From SVFI01 sp045588655 (lineage in GTDB: Bacteria > Bacillota > Clostridia > Lachnospirales > Lachnospiraceae): a DNA stretch of 41,076 nucleotides. Position numbers and translations under genes: made by a program. Below are positions 32,564 through 40,276 of the stretch, in pieces (position 1 is the first letter of the stretch; each line of letters starts with the position of its first letter). The stretch spans positions 1 to 41,076 of the forward strand of contig JAZNEP010000014.1 in assembly GCA_045588655.1 (NCBI GenBank), read 5' to 3'. A model generated the notes under the pieces. It was not told the DNA's origin, ran no database searches, and saw only the letters and a list, made by a program, of their open reading frames with translations.

Positions 32564-34063
32564 TTACTTGCTGACATAAATAATCGGGATTTTTACGGTA
32601 ATACATGTTCCTACTCCCACTTCGCTATCCACACGTATGGAACCACGGTGTTTCAAAATCGCATTTCTTGCAATCGCCAGTCCCAATCCGGTACCACCGA
32701 TTTCTCTGGAGTGCGACTTGTCCACACGATAAAATCTTTCAAATACATGCTCTTGCGCGTCCTTTGGGATACCGATTCCGTTATCCTCAACTACAATAGT
32801 TGCAAACTGGTGATCCGCATCCAGAGACACTTTCACATAGCCATACTCGTTATTGTACTTAATCGCATTTTCCACAAAATTGGATAGTGCAAGCGTAAGC
32901 TTGACCTCATCTACTTCCGCTGTCACTTCTCTCTCGCTTTCATAAAGCACATCAATGTGACGCTGCTTTGCAATCGGACGAAGTCTTTTTAAAATCAGCT
33001 CAATCAGCTCATTCAGTACGATATTTTCAATGTTCATATCTGCTGCCGTCTTATCCATTTTTACGAGTGAAAGCAGATCATTGATGATTTTGTTTTCACG
33101 TTCTATCTCATCTGCGATATCTTCCATGAACTCCTTATACAGTTCCGCCGGAACATCCTCCTGTGCTAAAAGCGAATCCGCCAGTACTTTCATCGAAGTA
33201 ATCGGGGTTTTCAGCTCATGTGACACGTTGGATACAAACTCCTGCCTTGACTCATCCAAGACTTTCATTCGTCCCAGAAGCTCGTTAAATGCGGTAATAA
33301 TATGCTCTGTCTCTTCATAGTCCATGACACTGATCGGTTCGGTGTTAAATCCTGCTTTGGTCTCACGAATCGCCGCAGTGACACGTTCAAACGGTTTCAC
33401 AAGTACCGTGGACAACAGCCATGCCAGCATCACCAGAAAAATCATGGCAAGAAGCTGCAGTGTCGTAGCCTGACCTCTTAATATTTCCACATTGGCAGCA
33501 ATATTGTCCGTGGATACACTAGTTAACATAACTCCATTCGCCACAATATCTGTGAACTCATCCATTTCCTCTGACGAGTCCTCCTCATCCTGCGCCTTGT
33601 TACTCTTATTATCAATAATCGGAGTCGTTACTTCAATGTACTGATTATCTGCATCATAATTAGAAGAAGTCTGCCCTTTCAGACTGAGCATGACTTCTTC
33701 TGAAATAATTGTCTTTCCTTCACTGATTCCATAGGTATCTTTTATAATAGAACAATTCTGATCAATAATAATGACACGACCATCGTAAAGATCTGACAAC
33801 ATCGCAAGCTCTGCATTGATTACCTCAGAAGAGGTATCTTTCAAATAATTATATGTAATCAGATGATCCGCCAAAATTTTGAACTGATTTTGTACATCAA
33901 CGATACGTACATTTACCGCACGATCTTCGTAATTTTGGAGAATCGCATATCTTAGCACCATCGTCGGTACAATACCAACAATCAGAATAATGAGAAAGAT
34001 ACGATATTTTAAGCTTCTAAGACCCGGTATTTTGTTTAAAATTTTGGTCAATCTGGTCTTCAC
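32564..34063 (-). CDS. Sensor histidine kinase (WalK/PhoR-like)
   Basis: A 499-residue membrane kinase. The first membrane helix is 20-42 and an extracellular sensor region spans about 43-200, containing a Glu/Asp/Ser-rich segment (158-170). The second helix is about 201-221, followed by a HAMP domain (about 222-275). The HisKA domain has FVSNVSHELKTP, with phospho-acceptor His282. The ATPase domain has the N box NFVENAIKYN, DNGIGIP, FERFYR and GGTGLGLAIA. The start is GTG 34063 with GAGGAAAAG upstream. It follows the response-regulator gene by 36 bp and surely forms a pair with it. The WalKR resemblance is in architecture; essentiality and targets are not visible here. Confidence 0.93.
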   Translation of the reverse strand: MKTRLTKILNKIPGLRSLKYRIFLIILIVGIVPTMVLRYAILQNYEDRAVNVRIVDVQNQFKILADHLITYNYLKDTSSEVINAELAMLSDLYDGRVIIIDQNCSIIKDTYGISEGKTIISEEVMLSLKGQTSSNYDADNQYIEVTTPIIDNKSNKAQDEEDSSEEMDEFTDIVANGVMLTSVSTDNIAANVEILRGQATTLQLLAMIFLVMLAWLLSTVLVKPFERVTAAIRETKAGFNTEPISVMDYEETEHIITAFNELLGRMKVLDESRQEFVSNVSHELKTPITSMKVLADSLLAQEDVPAELYKEFMEDIADEIERENKIINDLLSLVKMDKTAADMNIENIVLNELIELILKRLRPIAKQRHIDVLYESEREVTAEVDEVKLTLALSNFVENAIKYNNEYGYVKVSLDADHQFATIVVEDNGIGIPKDAQEHVFERFYRVDKSHSREIGGTGLGLAIARNAILKHRGSIRVDSEVGVGTCITVKIPIIYVSK

Positions 34064-34099
34064 TTTCTTTTCCTCGACTATCTGCTTTCTCTATCCCTC

Positions 34100-34789
34100 T
34101 CAGCCTTTAAAGAAATAACCCACACCCCATTTGGTATGTACATATTTCGGTTCGCTGGAATTGGTCTCGATTTTCTCACGCAATCTTCTGATATGCACAT
34201 CCACCGTACGAACATCTCCCGGATAGTCTGCACCCCAGACAAGCGTCAATAATTTTTCTCTGCTATAAACCTTATTTGGATTTTTAGCAAGAAGCTCAAG
34301 TACATCAAACTCCTTCGCAGTAAGATTAATCTCTCTTCCTGCAATATAGACTCTTCTGTTTTCACATTCGATTGTCATTTCACCCGATACAATGCTATCA
34401 CTCACGTTCTGTTTTGCATTATTTCTGCCTGTTCTACGAATGATGGCTTTGATTCTTGCTTTTACTTCCAAAATATTAAACGGCTTGGTTATGTAGTCAT
34501 CCGCTCCGTATTCCAGTCCGAGAATCTTGTCCATATCCTCTCCCTTGGCTGTCAGCATAATAATCGGTACATTTGAAAACTCCCGAATCTGTTGACAAAC
34601 CTCAAATCCTGTCAGTTTCGGAAGCATGACATCGAGCAGAATGATATCAAATTCTTGTTCTCTCGCATACGCCAATGCTTCTTCACCGTCGTAAGCACAT
34701 GTCACTTCCATTCCATCCTGTTCCAGACTGAAACGGATACCTTTTACAATCAGCTTTTCATCGTCCACTACTAAAACCTTATTTGCCAT
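34100..34789 (-). CDS. OmpR-family response regulator
   Basis: A 229-residue DNA-binding regulator. Receiver domain 1-120: acidic pair Asp9-Asp10, phosphorylation site Asp53 in LLDVMLP, switch Thr in IMLTAKG, and Lys in YITKPF. The C-terminal winged helix (about 130-228) has the typical LTAKEFDVLELLAKNPN and VDVHIRRLREKIE stretches. It would be phosphorylated by the adjacent kinase and control envelope or competence genes. The gap from comEA is 14 bp; the ribosome site GGGAGAG is close to ATG 34789. All signature residues are intact. Confidence 0.95.
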   Translation of the reverse strand: MANKVLVVDDEKLIVKGIRFSLEQDGMEVTCAYDGEEALAYAREQEFDIILLDVMLPKLTGFEVCQQIREFSNVPIIMLTAKGEDMDKILGLEYGADDYITKPFNILEVKARIKAIIRRTGRNNAKQNVSDSIVSGEMTIECENRRVYIAGREINLTAKEFDVLELLAKNPNKVYSREKLLTLVWGADYPGDVRTVDVHIRRLREKIETNSSEPKYVHTKWGVGYFFKG

Positions 34790-34803
34790 CTTTCTCTCCC
34801 TTA

Positions 34804-35493
34804 TTACACCTTAATCTTATCCTTTATTTTCTCAAACAGACCCTCTTTGATCCCCGGTACATTTTTAATCTCATCTATCGTTTGGAATAGGCCATGCTGC
34901 TGCCGATACTCCACAATACTTTGCGCTCTTACTTCACCAATTCCGGCTATGGTGCATAACTGTCCTACATCCGCCGTATTGATATTTACCTTTCCATCGC
35001 CCGCCATTTCTCCCTCTTGGCTGTCTGCGCCATCCACGTTTGCATGTTCTGCTAAGGCAAGCTCTTGTCTGCTTTGCTCCCATTCCTGTTTGGTGTATAA
35101 AACAATCATATCACCGTCTGCTACGGGAAGCGCCTGGTTTACCGCATCGACTGCCGCATCTTCCGTCATCCCCCCGGCCTTTTCCACCACCTCAAAGACA
35201 CGTGAGCCGGATGGCATTTCGTATACGCCGGGATGTCGGATCGCACCGACAATCTGCACGTAAATATTTGGGGGTTCTGTCTGCGGCACTTGCGAATCAT
35301 CTTCCTGCGACGCTGTGTCCTGCACCTGCGACAATTGCTCCTGCGGCGCTGCATCATATGCCGCTACATCCTGCGATGCTGTATCGTCTCTTACAATCTC
35401 TAAGTCATTTTGAGTGGTACAACCACACAGTAATAAGACTGTCAGAACCAGACAGCCCGTTAAAAAATACGTTTTTCTTTTGCTTTTTTGCAT
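34804..35493 (-). CDS. comEA: ComEA-like DNA-binding competence protein, predicted lipoprotein
   Basis: A 229-residue surface DNA receptor for transformation. The N-terminus is a signal sequence with a lipobox L-C-G-C (Cys25), so a lipid anchor rather than the usual transmembrane helix is predicted. Residues 35-75 are Gln/Asp/Ser-rich with repeated TASQ. An SLBB-like domain spans about 76-135 (IYVQIVGAIRHPGVYEMP). The C-terminal helix-hairpin-helix pair spans about 165-229 (VNINTADVGQLCTIAGIGEV, then IDEIKNVPGI), which binds DNA. AAAGGAG precedes ATG 35493. It is the first gene of the operon with the two-component system, the GerMN gene and comEC; promoter 35540-35568. Confidence 0.9.
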   Translation of the reverse strand: MQKSKRKTYFLTGCLVLTVLLLCGCTTQNDLEIVRDDTASQDVAAYDAAPQEQLSQVQDTASQEDDSQVPQTEPPNIYVQIVGAIRHPGVYEMPSGSRVFEVVEKAGGMTEDAAVDAVNQALPVADGDMIVLYTKQEWEQSRQELALAEHANVDGADSQEGEMAGDGKVNINTADVGQLCTIAGIGEVRAQSIVEYRQQHGLFQTIDEIKNVPGIKEGLFEKIKDKIKV

Positions 35494-35539
35494 AACATAG
35501 TCTCCTTTTTTCAGAGCCCCTCTATGTCATTGCTTTTTC

Positions 35540-35568
35540 ATTGTATGCCAAATATCCTTTTATAGCAA
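35540..35568 (-). promoter_or_regulatory. Promoter of the comEA operon
   Basis: Minus strand TTGCTA (35563-35568), 17 bp, TACAAT (35540-35545), directly after the stop of the YdcZ-like gene. The leader is about 40 nt. Confidence 0.65.
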
Positions 35569-35575
35569 GAAATTT

Positions 35576-36007
35576 TTATTTCCATTTAAAGAGAATAATC
35601 CCTAAAATTGCTACGGCCATACCTATGATTTTCTGCATGGATATCTGCTGTTTTTCCACTCCAAACCATCCGAACACCTCAATCAGATATGCACTGATAA
35701 TCTGCGCCACCACAATAAACATTACCGCTTTTGCAGGTCCCATCCGGTTCATACTGACAATCACCGTATAGGTGATGAATGCTCCGATTGCGCCGCCGCA
35801 AAGCAAATAGCGCGGACGTACCTGAAGCACCTGTGAAAAACCGGTCCGGTCTGTCAAAACCCAAGCCGCAAGACATACCAGCAGCGCCGTGAAATGTACA
35901 AACGCGGACGAAGTCCAAACCGACGAATTTTTCGTCACTTCCGTATTAAACACGCCTTGAAGACTCATTAATATTCCTGAAACTATCGCAATCAAAAAAC
36001 CAATCAT
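35576..36007 (-). CDS. YdcZ-type (DUF606) small DMT-superfamily transporter
   Basis: A 143-residue membrane protein with about five helices, the half-size form of the drug/metabolite transporter superfamily (YdcZ family). Typical pieces are the N-terminal AIVSGILMSLQGVFN (7-21) with conserved Gln and Asn, and AIGAFITYTVIVSMNRMGPAKA near the middle. The substrate is unknown; such proteins often work as dimers. The start at 36007 has GGAGG 7 bases upstream; an in-frame start at 36064 would overlap the preceding stop. It follows the solute-binding protein gene by 57 bp. Confidence 0.85.
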   Translation of the reverse strand: MIGFLIAIVSGILMSLQGVFNTEVTKNSSVWTSSAFVHFTALLVCLAAWVLTDRTGFSQVLQVRPRYLLCGGAIGAFITYTVIVSMNRMGPAKAVMFIVVAQIISAYLIEVFGWFGVEKQQISMQKIIGMAVAILGIILFKWK

Positions 36008-36064
36008 TCCATGACCTCCTGTTATAGATATCATATCCGAATGATTGGTTTTTATTCTGATCAT

Positions 36065-37372
36065 TTATTGAAGCTGTTTTCGCATCTGCTCCTCAAGCTG
36101 CTTCATTTTAGAATCAGCATCTTCACCTTGCCAGATTTGTGTATAGGCAACTTCGAGCTGTACCCAGAAGTTACTTGCCTGCATAATTTTCGGCAAACTT
36201 GCGCTATCCGCGTAGGATTGCATTGCCTGATCCAGTTTTGCGTTGGTATACGCTACATCTTTTTTAGCCGCCAGCTTTCCTGTTCTTTCATACAAGGAAG
36301 CATCTACGCCACCGGTAAGATACGAAGCAAATTTATTTGCATCTTCTCTATGTTTTCCGTATCCATTTACCACTACCGTATTGGTCACGGAAAGTCCACG
36401 CGACTTTAGATTGCTACTGATATTCGGAATGGTCGTAACGCCGTATTCCCATGTAAAGGTTCCATCGGCTATCGCCTGTTCCATCTTTGCAATCGCATCG
36501 GTTGTCACGACTGTAAATAACGTTTTTCCTTTTATAAACTCATCCAAAACCATCTCATAATCGGTTGCATCCGCCTCGATGGAAAAGAACTGATTTAAGC
36601 TCTGGTACATCTGCATACAAGCAACCGACTGCTCATTGTAGATATTTAAAACGGACGAATCATCTCCCGTCTCGCCTCCGATATCCATATAATTTCCGGC
36701 AAAGAAATAATTGTAAAAAATATCAGATACATCCCACTTTAAAATGGATTCTAACCCTTCCGGTGCATCGTACTCGTCTGCGATTGCAAGAATATCATCA
36801 AATGTCTTCGGAATCAGATCCTCTGCCTGCACCGTCTTCTCTTCTGCCTTGGACTGAGCCATCGCCTCTAAATAGGACCGGTTATACAAAAAAAGCGCTG
36901 TTTCATAATAAAACGGATATGCTACCTTTTTATCCTGATAGGTCACTGCGTTTAAAGCCGTCTCAGAATAATAAGCGTCCGTCACCATATGATCCGGATC
37001 TGTAATTTCTGTTGCAAGTCCTGACATATACGCCTTCTCGAGACAATCATTACTAATCAGATAAACATCCGGATAAACCTCGTTCTCCATCGTCGCTTTA
37101 TGAATCGACTCTAAATATTCAACCGCTGACACATGAGTCGGAACCACACGAATCTCCTCGTGGGTCTCCATATAATTCAGTGCACAGCTATTCATATAAT
37201 CGGTTAACGCTTCATCTGTATACCATACATGTATGGTATCCTTTTCCGTTAGTGTGCCCTGTATCATCTCCGGCTGTTCTTGCAAGTTTACGCCCTGTAA
37301 TCCCTGATAATACACCAGACACAACATCAGCAGTACAAGCACTACTGCTGTAAATCTACTTCTAAAACTCAT
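36065..37372 (-). CDS. ABC-transporter solute-binding protein, family 1 (sugar type)
   Basis: A 435-residue exported binding protein. An N-terminal hydrophobic segment (7-22, FTAVVLVLLMLCLVYY) acts as signal or anchor; the Cys within it has no clear lipobox. The mature part has the family-1 pattern: HVWYTDEALTDYMNSCALNY (48-67), YPDVYLISNDC (99-109), a hinge and DEFIKGKTLFTVVTTDA, with TVVVNGYGKHREDANKFASYL near the end. Relatives bind oligosaccharides. No permease or ATPase gene is adjacent, so partners lie elsewhere. It follows argD by 20 bp, so co-transcription with arginine genes is likely although a functional link is not obvious. Confidence 0.82.
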   Translation of the reverse strand: MSFRSRFTAVVLVLLMLCLVYYQGLQGVNLQEQPEMIQGTLTEKDTIHVWYTDEALTDYMNSCALNYMETHEEIRVVPTHVSAVEYLESIHKATMENEVYPDVYLISNDCLEKAYMSGLATEITDPDHMVTDAYYSETALNAVTYQDKKVAYPFYYETALFLYNRSYLEAMAQSKAEEKTVQAEDLIPKTFDDILAIADEYDAPEGLESILKWDVSDIFYNYFFAGNYMDIGGETGDDSSVLNIYNEQSVACMQMYQSLNQFFSIEADATDYEMVLDEFIKGKTLFTVVTTDAIAKMEQAIADGTFTWEYGVTTIPNISSNLKSRGLSVTNTVVVNGYGKHREDANKFASYLTGGVDASLYERTGKLAAKKDVAYTNAKLDQAMQSYADSASLPKIMQASNFWVQLEVAYTQIWQGEDADSKMKQLEEQMRKQLQ

Positions 37373-37392
37373 GTTTTTTCCCTATCACTTTC

Positions 37393-38592
37393 CTAACAGG
37401 ATGCCGCAAGACATGTATCCAAAATCGCAATCATCTCATCCACATCTTCTTTACAAATTACAAGCGGCGGAACAAAACGAATAATATTGGTACCTGCATT
37501 GATGAGAACCAGCCCTTTTTCCAGCGCTGCCTTGATAATCTCTGCCACCGGTTTGTCAAGGACAATTCCCTGTAACAGACCTACGCCACGGCGTGTCTGT
37601 ACAAAATCATATTTTTCTACCAGCTCATCCAGACGCTTTGCAAGATAATCACCGACTTCTCTCACATTGGCAAGTACATTCTGCTCTTCAAACAAATCAA
37701 GTACTTTGTTTATTGCTGCGCAAACAAAAGGATTTCCACCGTAAGTAGAGCCATGGTCTCCTGCTACCAGCGAAGCCTGACCCACTTTCTCTGTCATCAT
37801 AAATGCTCCGACCGGAACACCACAACCAAGTGCTTTTGCTGATGCCATCACGTCCGGTTTGATTCCGTAACGCTGCCATGCAAACATCTCACCACATCTT
37901 CCCATACCGCACTGTACTTCATCCAGCATGAGCAAAATATCTTTTTCATCACAAAGAGCACGTACTTTTTGCATGAACTCTTCTGTGGCCGGATAAATAC
38001 CGCCTTCTCCCTGCACTGTTTCAAAAAGAATCGCACATGTCTTATCGGTCACCTGTGCAAGTACGCTGTCAAAATCATTGAGCTGTGCAAAACGAACGTT
38101 ACCAATCATCGGCTCAAACGCTTCTCTGTAATGCGGATTTCCTGTCACAGAAAGTGCTCCCATCGTACGTCCGTGGAACGAATGCTCCATCGCGATAATC
38201 TCATGATCCGTACTTCCATCTTTGGTATATGCATATTTTCTTGCGGTCTTAATCATACCCTCAAGCGCTTCCGCACCACTGTTTGTAAAAAAGATACGAT
38301 CCATTCCGGATACTTTTTTTAGTTTCTTCGCTGCTTCCACCGCCGGAACATTGTAGTAATAATTGGAAGTGTGCAACAGCTTATCAATCTGCGCTTTGAG
38401 TGCGTCATTATATGCCTTGTTATTATAACCGAGCGCAAACACTGCAATACCCGATACAAAATCCAAATATTCTTTTCCCTCTATATCATACAAATGTACG
38501 CCGTCACCGTGATCAAATACAATCGGATAACGATTATAGGTATGAAGCAAATCATTTTCTGCCTGTCCGATATATTCCTGCATTGTCATCAT
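37393..38592 (-). CDS. argD: Acetylornithine aminotransferase
   Basis: A 399-residue class-III PLP aminotransferase that makes N-acetylornithine from the semialdehyde with glutamate. Key parts: FFTNSGAEALEGMIKTAR (101-118), HSFHGRTMGALS (137-148), LDEVQCGMGRCG (223-234) with the PLP-binding Asp, and Lys253 in SAKALGCGVP. Its ATG overlaps the argB stop in ATGA, so translation is coupled. Order here is GNAT, argB, argD, under the promoter at 40026-40054. The enzyme may also serve lysine synthesis, as in many bacteria. Confidence 0.95.
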   Translation of the reverse strand: MMTMQEYIGQAENDLLHTYNRYPIVFDHGDGVHLYDIEGKEYLDFVSGIAVFALGYNNKAYNDALKAQIDKLLHTSNYYYNVPAVEAAKKLKKVSGMDRIFFTNSGAEALEGMIKTARKYAYTKDGSTDHEIIAMEHSFHGRTMGALSVTGNPHYREAFEPMIGNVRFAQLNDFDSVLAQVTDKTCAILFETVQGEGGIYPATEEFMQKVRALCDEKDILLMLDEVQCGMGRCGEMFAWQRYGIKPDVMASAKALGCGVPVGAFMMTEKVGQASLVAGDHGSTYGGNPFVCAAINKVLDLFEEQNVLANVREVGDYLAKRLDELVEKYDFVQTRRGVGLLQGIVLDKPVAEIIKAALEKGLVLINAGTNIIRFVPPLVICKEDVDEMIAILDTCLAASC

Positions 38593-39479
38593 ATCGTCTC
38601 TCCCTCCTCTTTAATAATGGCTGTACCGATTCCTTCATTTGTAAAGATTTCAAGCAGTAAGCAATGAGCAATTCTTCCGTCCAAAATATGTACTCTTCCC
38701 ACTCCGTTTTTTACTGCATCCGTACAGTTGTTTAATTTCGGAAGCATTCCGCCACCGATACATCCCTCTTCAATGAGCTGATCCGCAGCCGATACTGTCA
38801 GGCGCGAAATAAAGCTTGATTTATCATTGATATCTCTGTAAAGTCCCTCAATATCGGTCAGGAAAGCAAGCTTTTCTGCACCGACTGCTTTTGCAATCGC
38901 GCAAGCTGCATCGTCTGCATTGATATTGTATGTTTCAAAATTATCATCGATACCGATTGGAGCTACAATCGGGAGATAGTCATTCTCAAGAAGATCAAAC
39001 AATATCTTTGGATTTACGGTTCTCACATCTCCCACATATCCAATGTCTTCTCCGTTAGAATATTTTTTGTCCACATGAAGCAAATCACCGTCTTTACCGC
39101 TGATACCAATCGCTTTCACACCAAGCTCTTCCACCATGGTTACCAGACGCTTATTTACCTTGGACAATACCATTTCCGCGATTTCCATGGTCTCTTCATC
39201 TGTCACTCGAAGTCCGTTGACAAACTTTGCTTCTTTTCCGACTTTGGCTACCCAGTTGCTGATTTCCTTACCGCCACCATGCACAATAATCGGTTTAAAA
39301 CCAACGAGTTTTAAAAGGGTAACATCTTTGATTACATTTCTCTGCAGCTCCGGATTGGCCATCGCGCTTCCGCCGTATTTTACCACAATGATGCGGCGAT
39401 TAAACTGCTGTATATATGGAAGTGCTTCGATGAGTACTTCCGCTTTTGCCATGATCTGATTCATATCTTTTTTGTCCAT
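38589..39479 (-). CDS. argB: Acetylglutamate kinase
   Basis: A 296-residue amino-acid kinase that phosphorylates N-acetylglutamate, the second step of arginine synthesis. Motifs: VVKYGGSAMAN (ATP-binding Lys), IVHGGGKEIS, NGLRVTDEETMEIAEMVLS, NINADDAACAIA and GGGMLPKLNNC. The N-terminal helix (about 1-20) resembles that of hexameric, arginine-inhibited forms, so feedback inhibition is likely (inference). The start at 39479 has GAGG 5 bases upstream; an in-frame start at 39521 adds a highly charged stretch without a better ribosome site. It follows the GNAT gene by 58 bp. Confidence 0.95.
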   Translation of the reverse strand: MDKKDMNQIMAKAEVLIEALPYIQQFNRRIIVVKYGGSAMANPELQRNVIKDVTLLKLVGFKPIIVHGGGKEISNWVAKVGKEAKFVNGLRVTDEETMEIAEMVLSKVNKRLVTMVEELGVKAIGISGKDGDLLHVDKKYSNGEDIGYVGDVRTVNPKILFDLLENDYLPIVAPIGIDDNFETYNINADDAACAIAKAVGAEKLAFLTDIEGLYRDINDKSSFISRLTVSAADQLIEEGCIGGGMLPKLNNCTDAVKNGVGRVHILDGRIAHCLLLEIFTNEGIGTAIIKEEGETI

Positions 39480-39537
39480 AATATCCTCTTTTCTTTCTTC
39501 TCTTTTATTCTCTTTATTCACTTAAATAGGTACTTGG

Positions 39538-39981
39538 TTACTGGTTAAACTCCACAATATTTTCTGTATTGAGCGTAAAATCATAATAATTCAGATCTTC
39601 CCGCTTTGTCCAGCCTATCTCTTTCCAAAATGCATTTCCGATATCATTTGCCGTAAAAGCAATCAGCGAAACTTTATTGATTTCTTCCTTATGTAATGCA
39701 TTCATACAAAATACTACCATCTCTTTCCCGATTCCTCTCAACCGGTACTGCGGATCAACACAAACATGATACAGACACCCTCTTCGACCGTCATGTCCGC
39801 AAAGAATCGCTCCGACAATCTTTCCGTCTTCCTCTGCTACCACGCTGATCCCCGGATTTCGCTTCAAGAATCTGCAGACCCCTTCTTTGGAATCATCCAT
39901 GCTTCGTATCGCAAATCCTTTAATCTTTTTCCAAAGCGCATATACCTGATCATAATCTTCCGGTTGCATTGCACGTATCAT
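39538..39981 (-). CDS. GNAT-family N-acetyltransferase
   Basis: A 147-residue acetyl-CoA-dependent transferase. The fold signature is VVAEEDGKIVGAILCG (47-62), YHVCVDPQYRLRGIGKEMV (71-89), with the acetyl-CoA loop RxxGIGK, and AFTANDIGNAFWKEIGWTKRED near the C-terminus. It is the first gene of the argB-argD unit, behind an ArgR-like operator array, so a role in making N-acetylglutamate (a short-form ArgA) is possible. A general acetyltransferase is the alternative; the sequence alone does not tell. AGAGGG lies 6 bases before ATG 39981. Confidence 0.85.
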   Translation of the reverse strand: MIRAMQPEDYDQVYALWKKIKGFAIRSMDDSKEGVCRFLKRNPGISVVAEEDGKIVGAILCGHDGRRGCLYHVCVDPQYRLRGIGKEMVVFCMNALHKEEINKVSLIAFTANDIGNAFWKEIGWTKREDLNYYDFTLNTENIVEFNQ

Positions 39982-40025
39982 ACTTATCCCTCTTATCTTC
40001 GCGTTTCTACTAATAAATCGTTTCT

Positions 40026-40054
40026 ATCATACTTTAATTTTTCCAATCCATCAA
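40026..40054 (-). promoter_or_regulatory. Promoter of GNAT-argB-argD
   Basis: Minus strand TTGATG (40049-40054), 17 bp, TATGAT (40026-40031), with a start near 40019 and a leader of about 37 nt. Confidence 0.65.
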
Positions 40055-40099
40055 CATTTTTATAAAAATATGATACATCGATTTTTATTTGCCTGTTAC

Positions 40100-40197
40100 T
40101 TGCATAATTATACATATTCAATGCATAATATGCAACATATTTTTTATATTATGCACTTTTTACGCAAATATTCATTATTTTATGCATTATTTTATGC
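40100..40197. promoter_or_regulatory. Array of ARG-box-like palindromes (ArgR operator)
   Basis: Four sites resemble the ArgR/AhrC box (A/T-rich, TGCAT or TTCAT half sites). They are TTGCATAATTATACAT (40100-40115), the perfect dyad TGCATA-A-TATGCA (40122-40134), TATTCATTATTTTATGCAT (40169-40187) and TGCATTATTTTATGC (40183-40197). The last abuts the -35 of argG. The array sits between divergent arginine genes, as expected for arginine-dependent repression. Confidence 0.7.
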
Positions 40198-40226
40198 TTG
40201 CATTCTAAAAAATTATGATGTATATT
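40198..40226 (+). promoter_or_regulatory. Promoter of argG
   Basis: TTGCAT (40198-40203), 17 bp, TATATT (40221-40226), with a start near 40233 and a leader of about 44 nt. The -35 touches the last ARG-box-like site. Confidence 0.65.
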
Positions 40227-40276
40227 AAATGAAGAGTTTCAAACTACATATTAAATATTTTAATGGAGGCATTATT

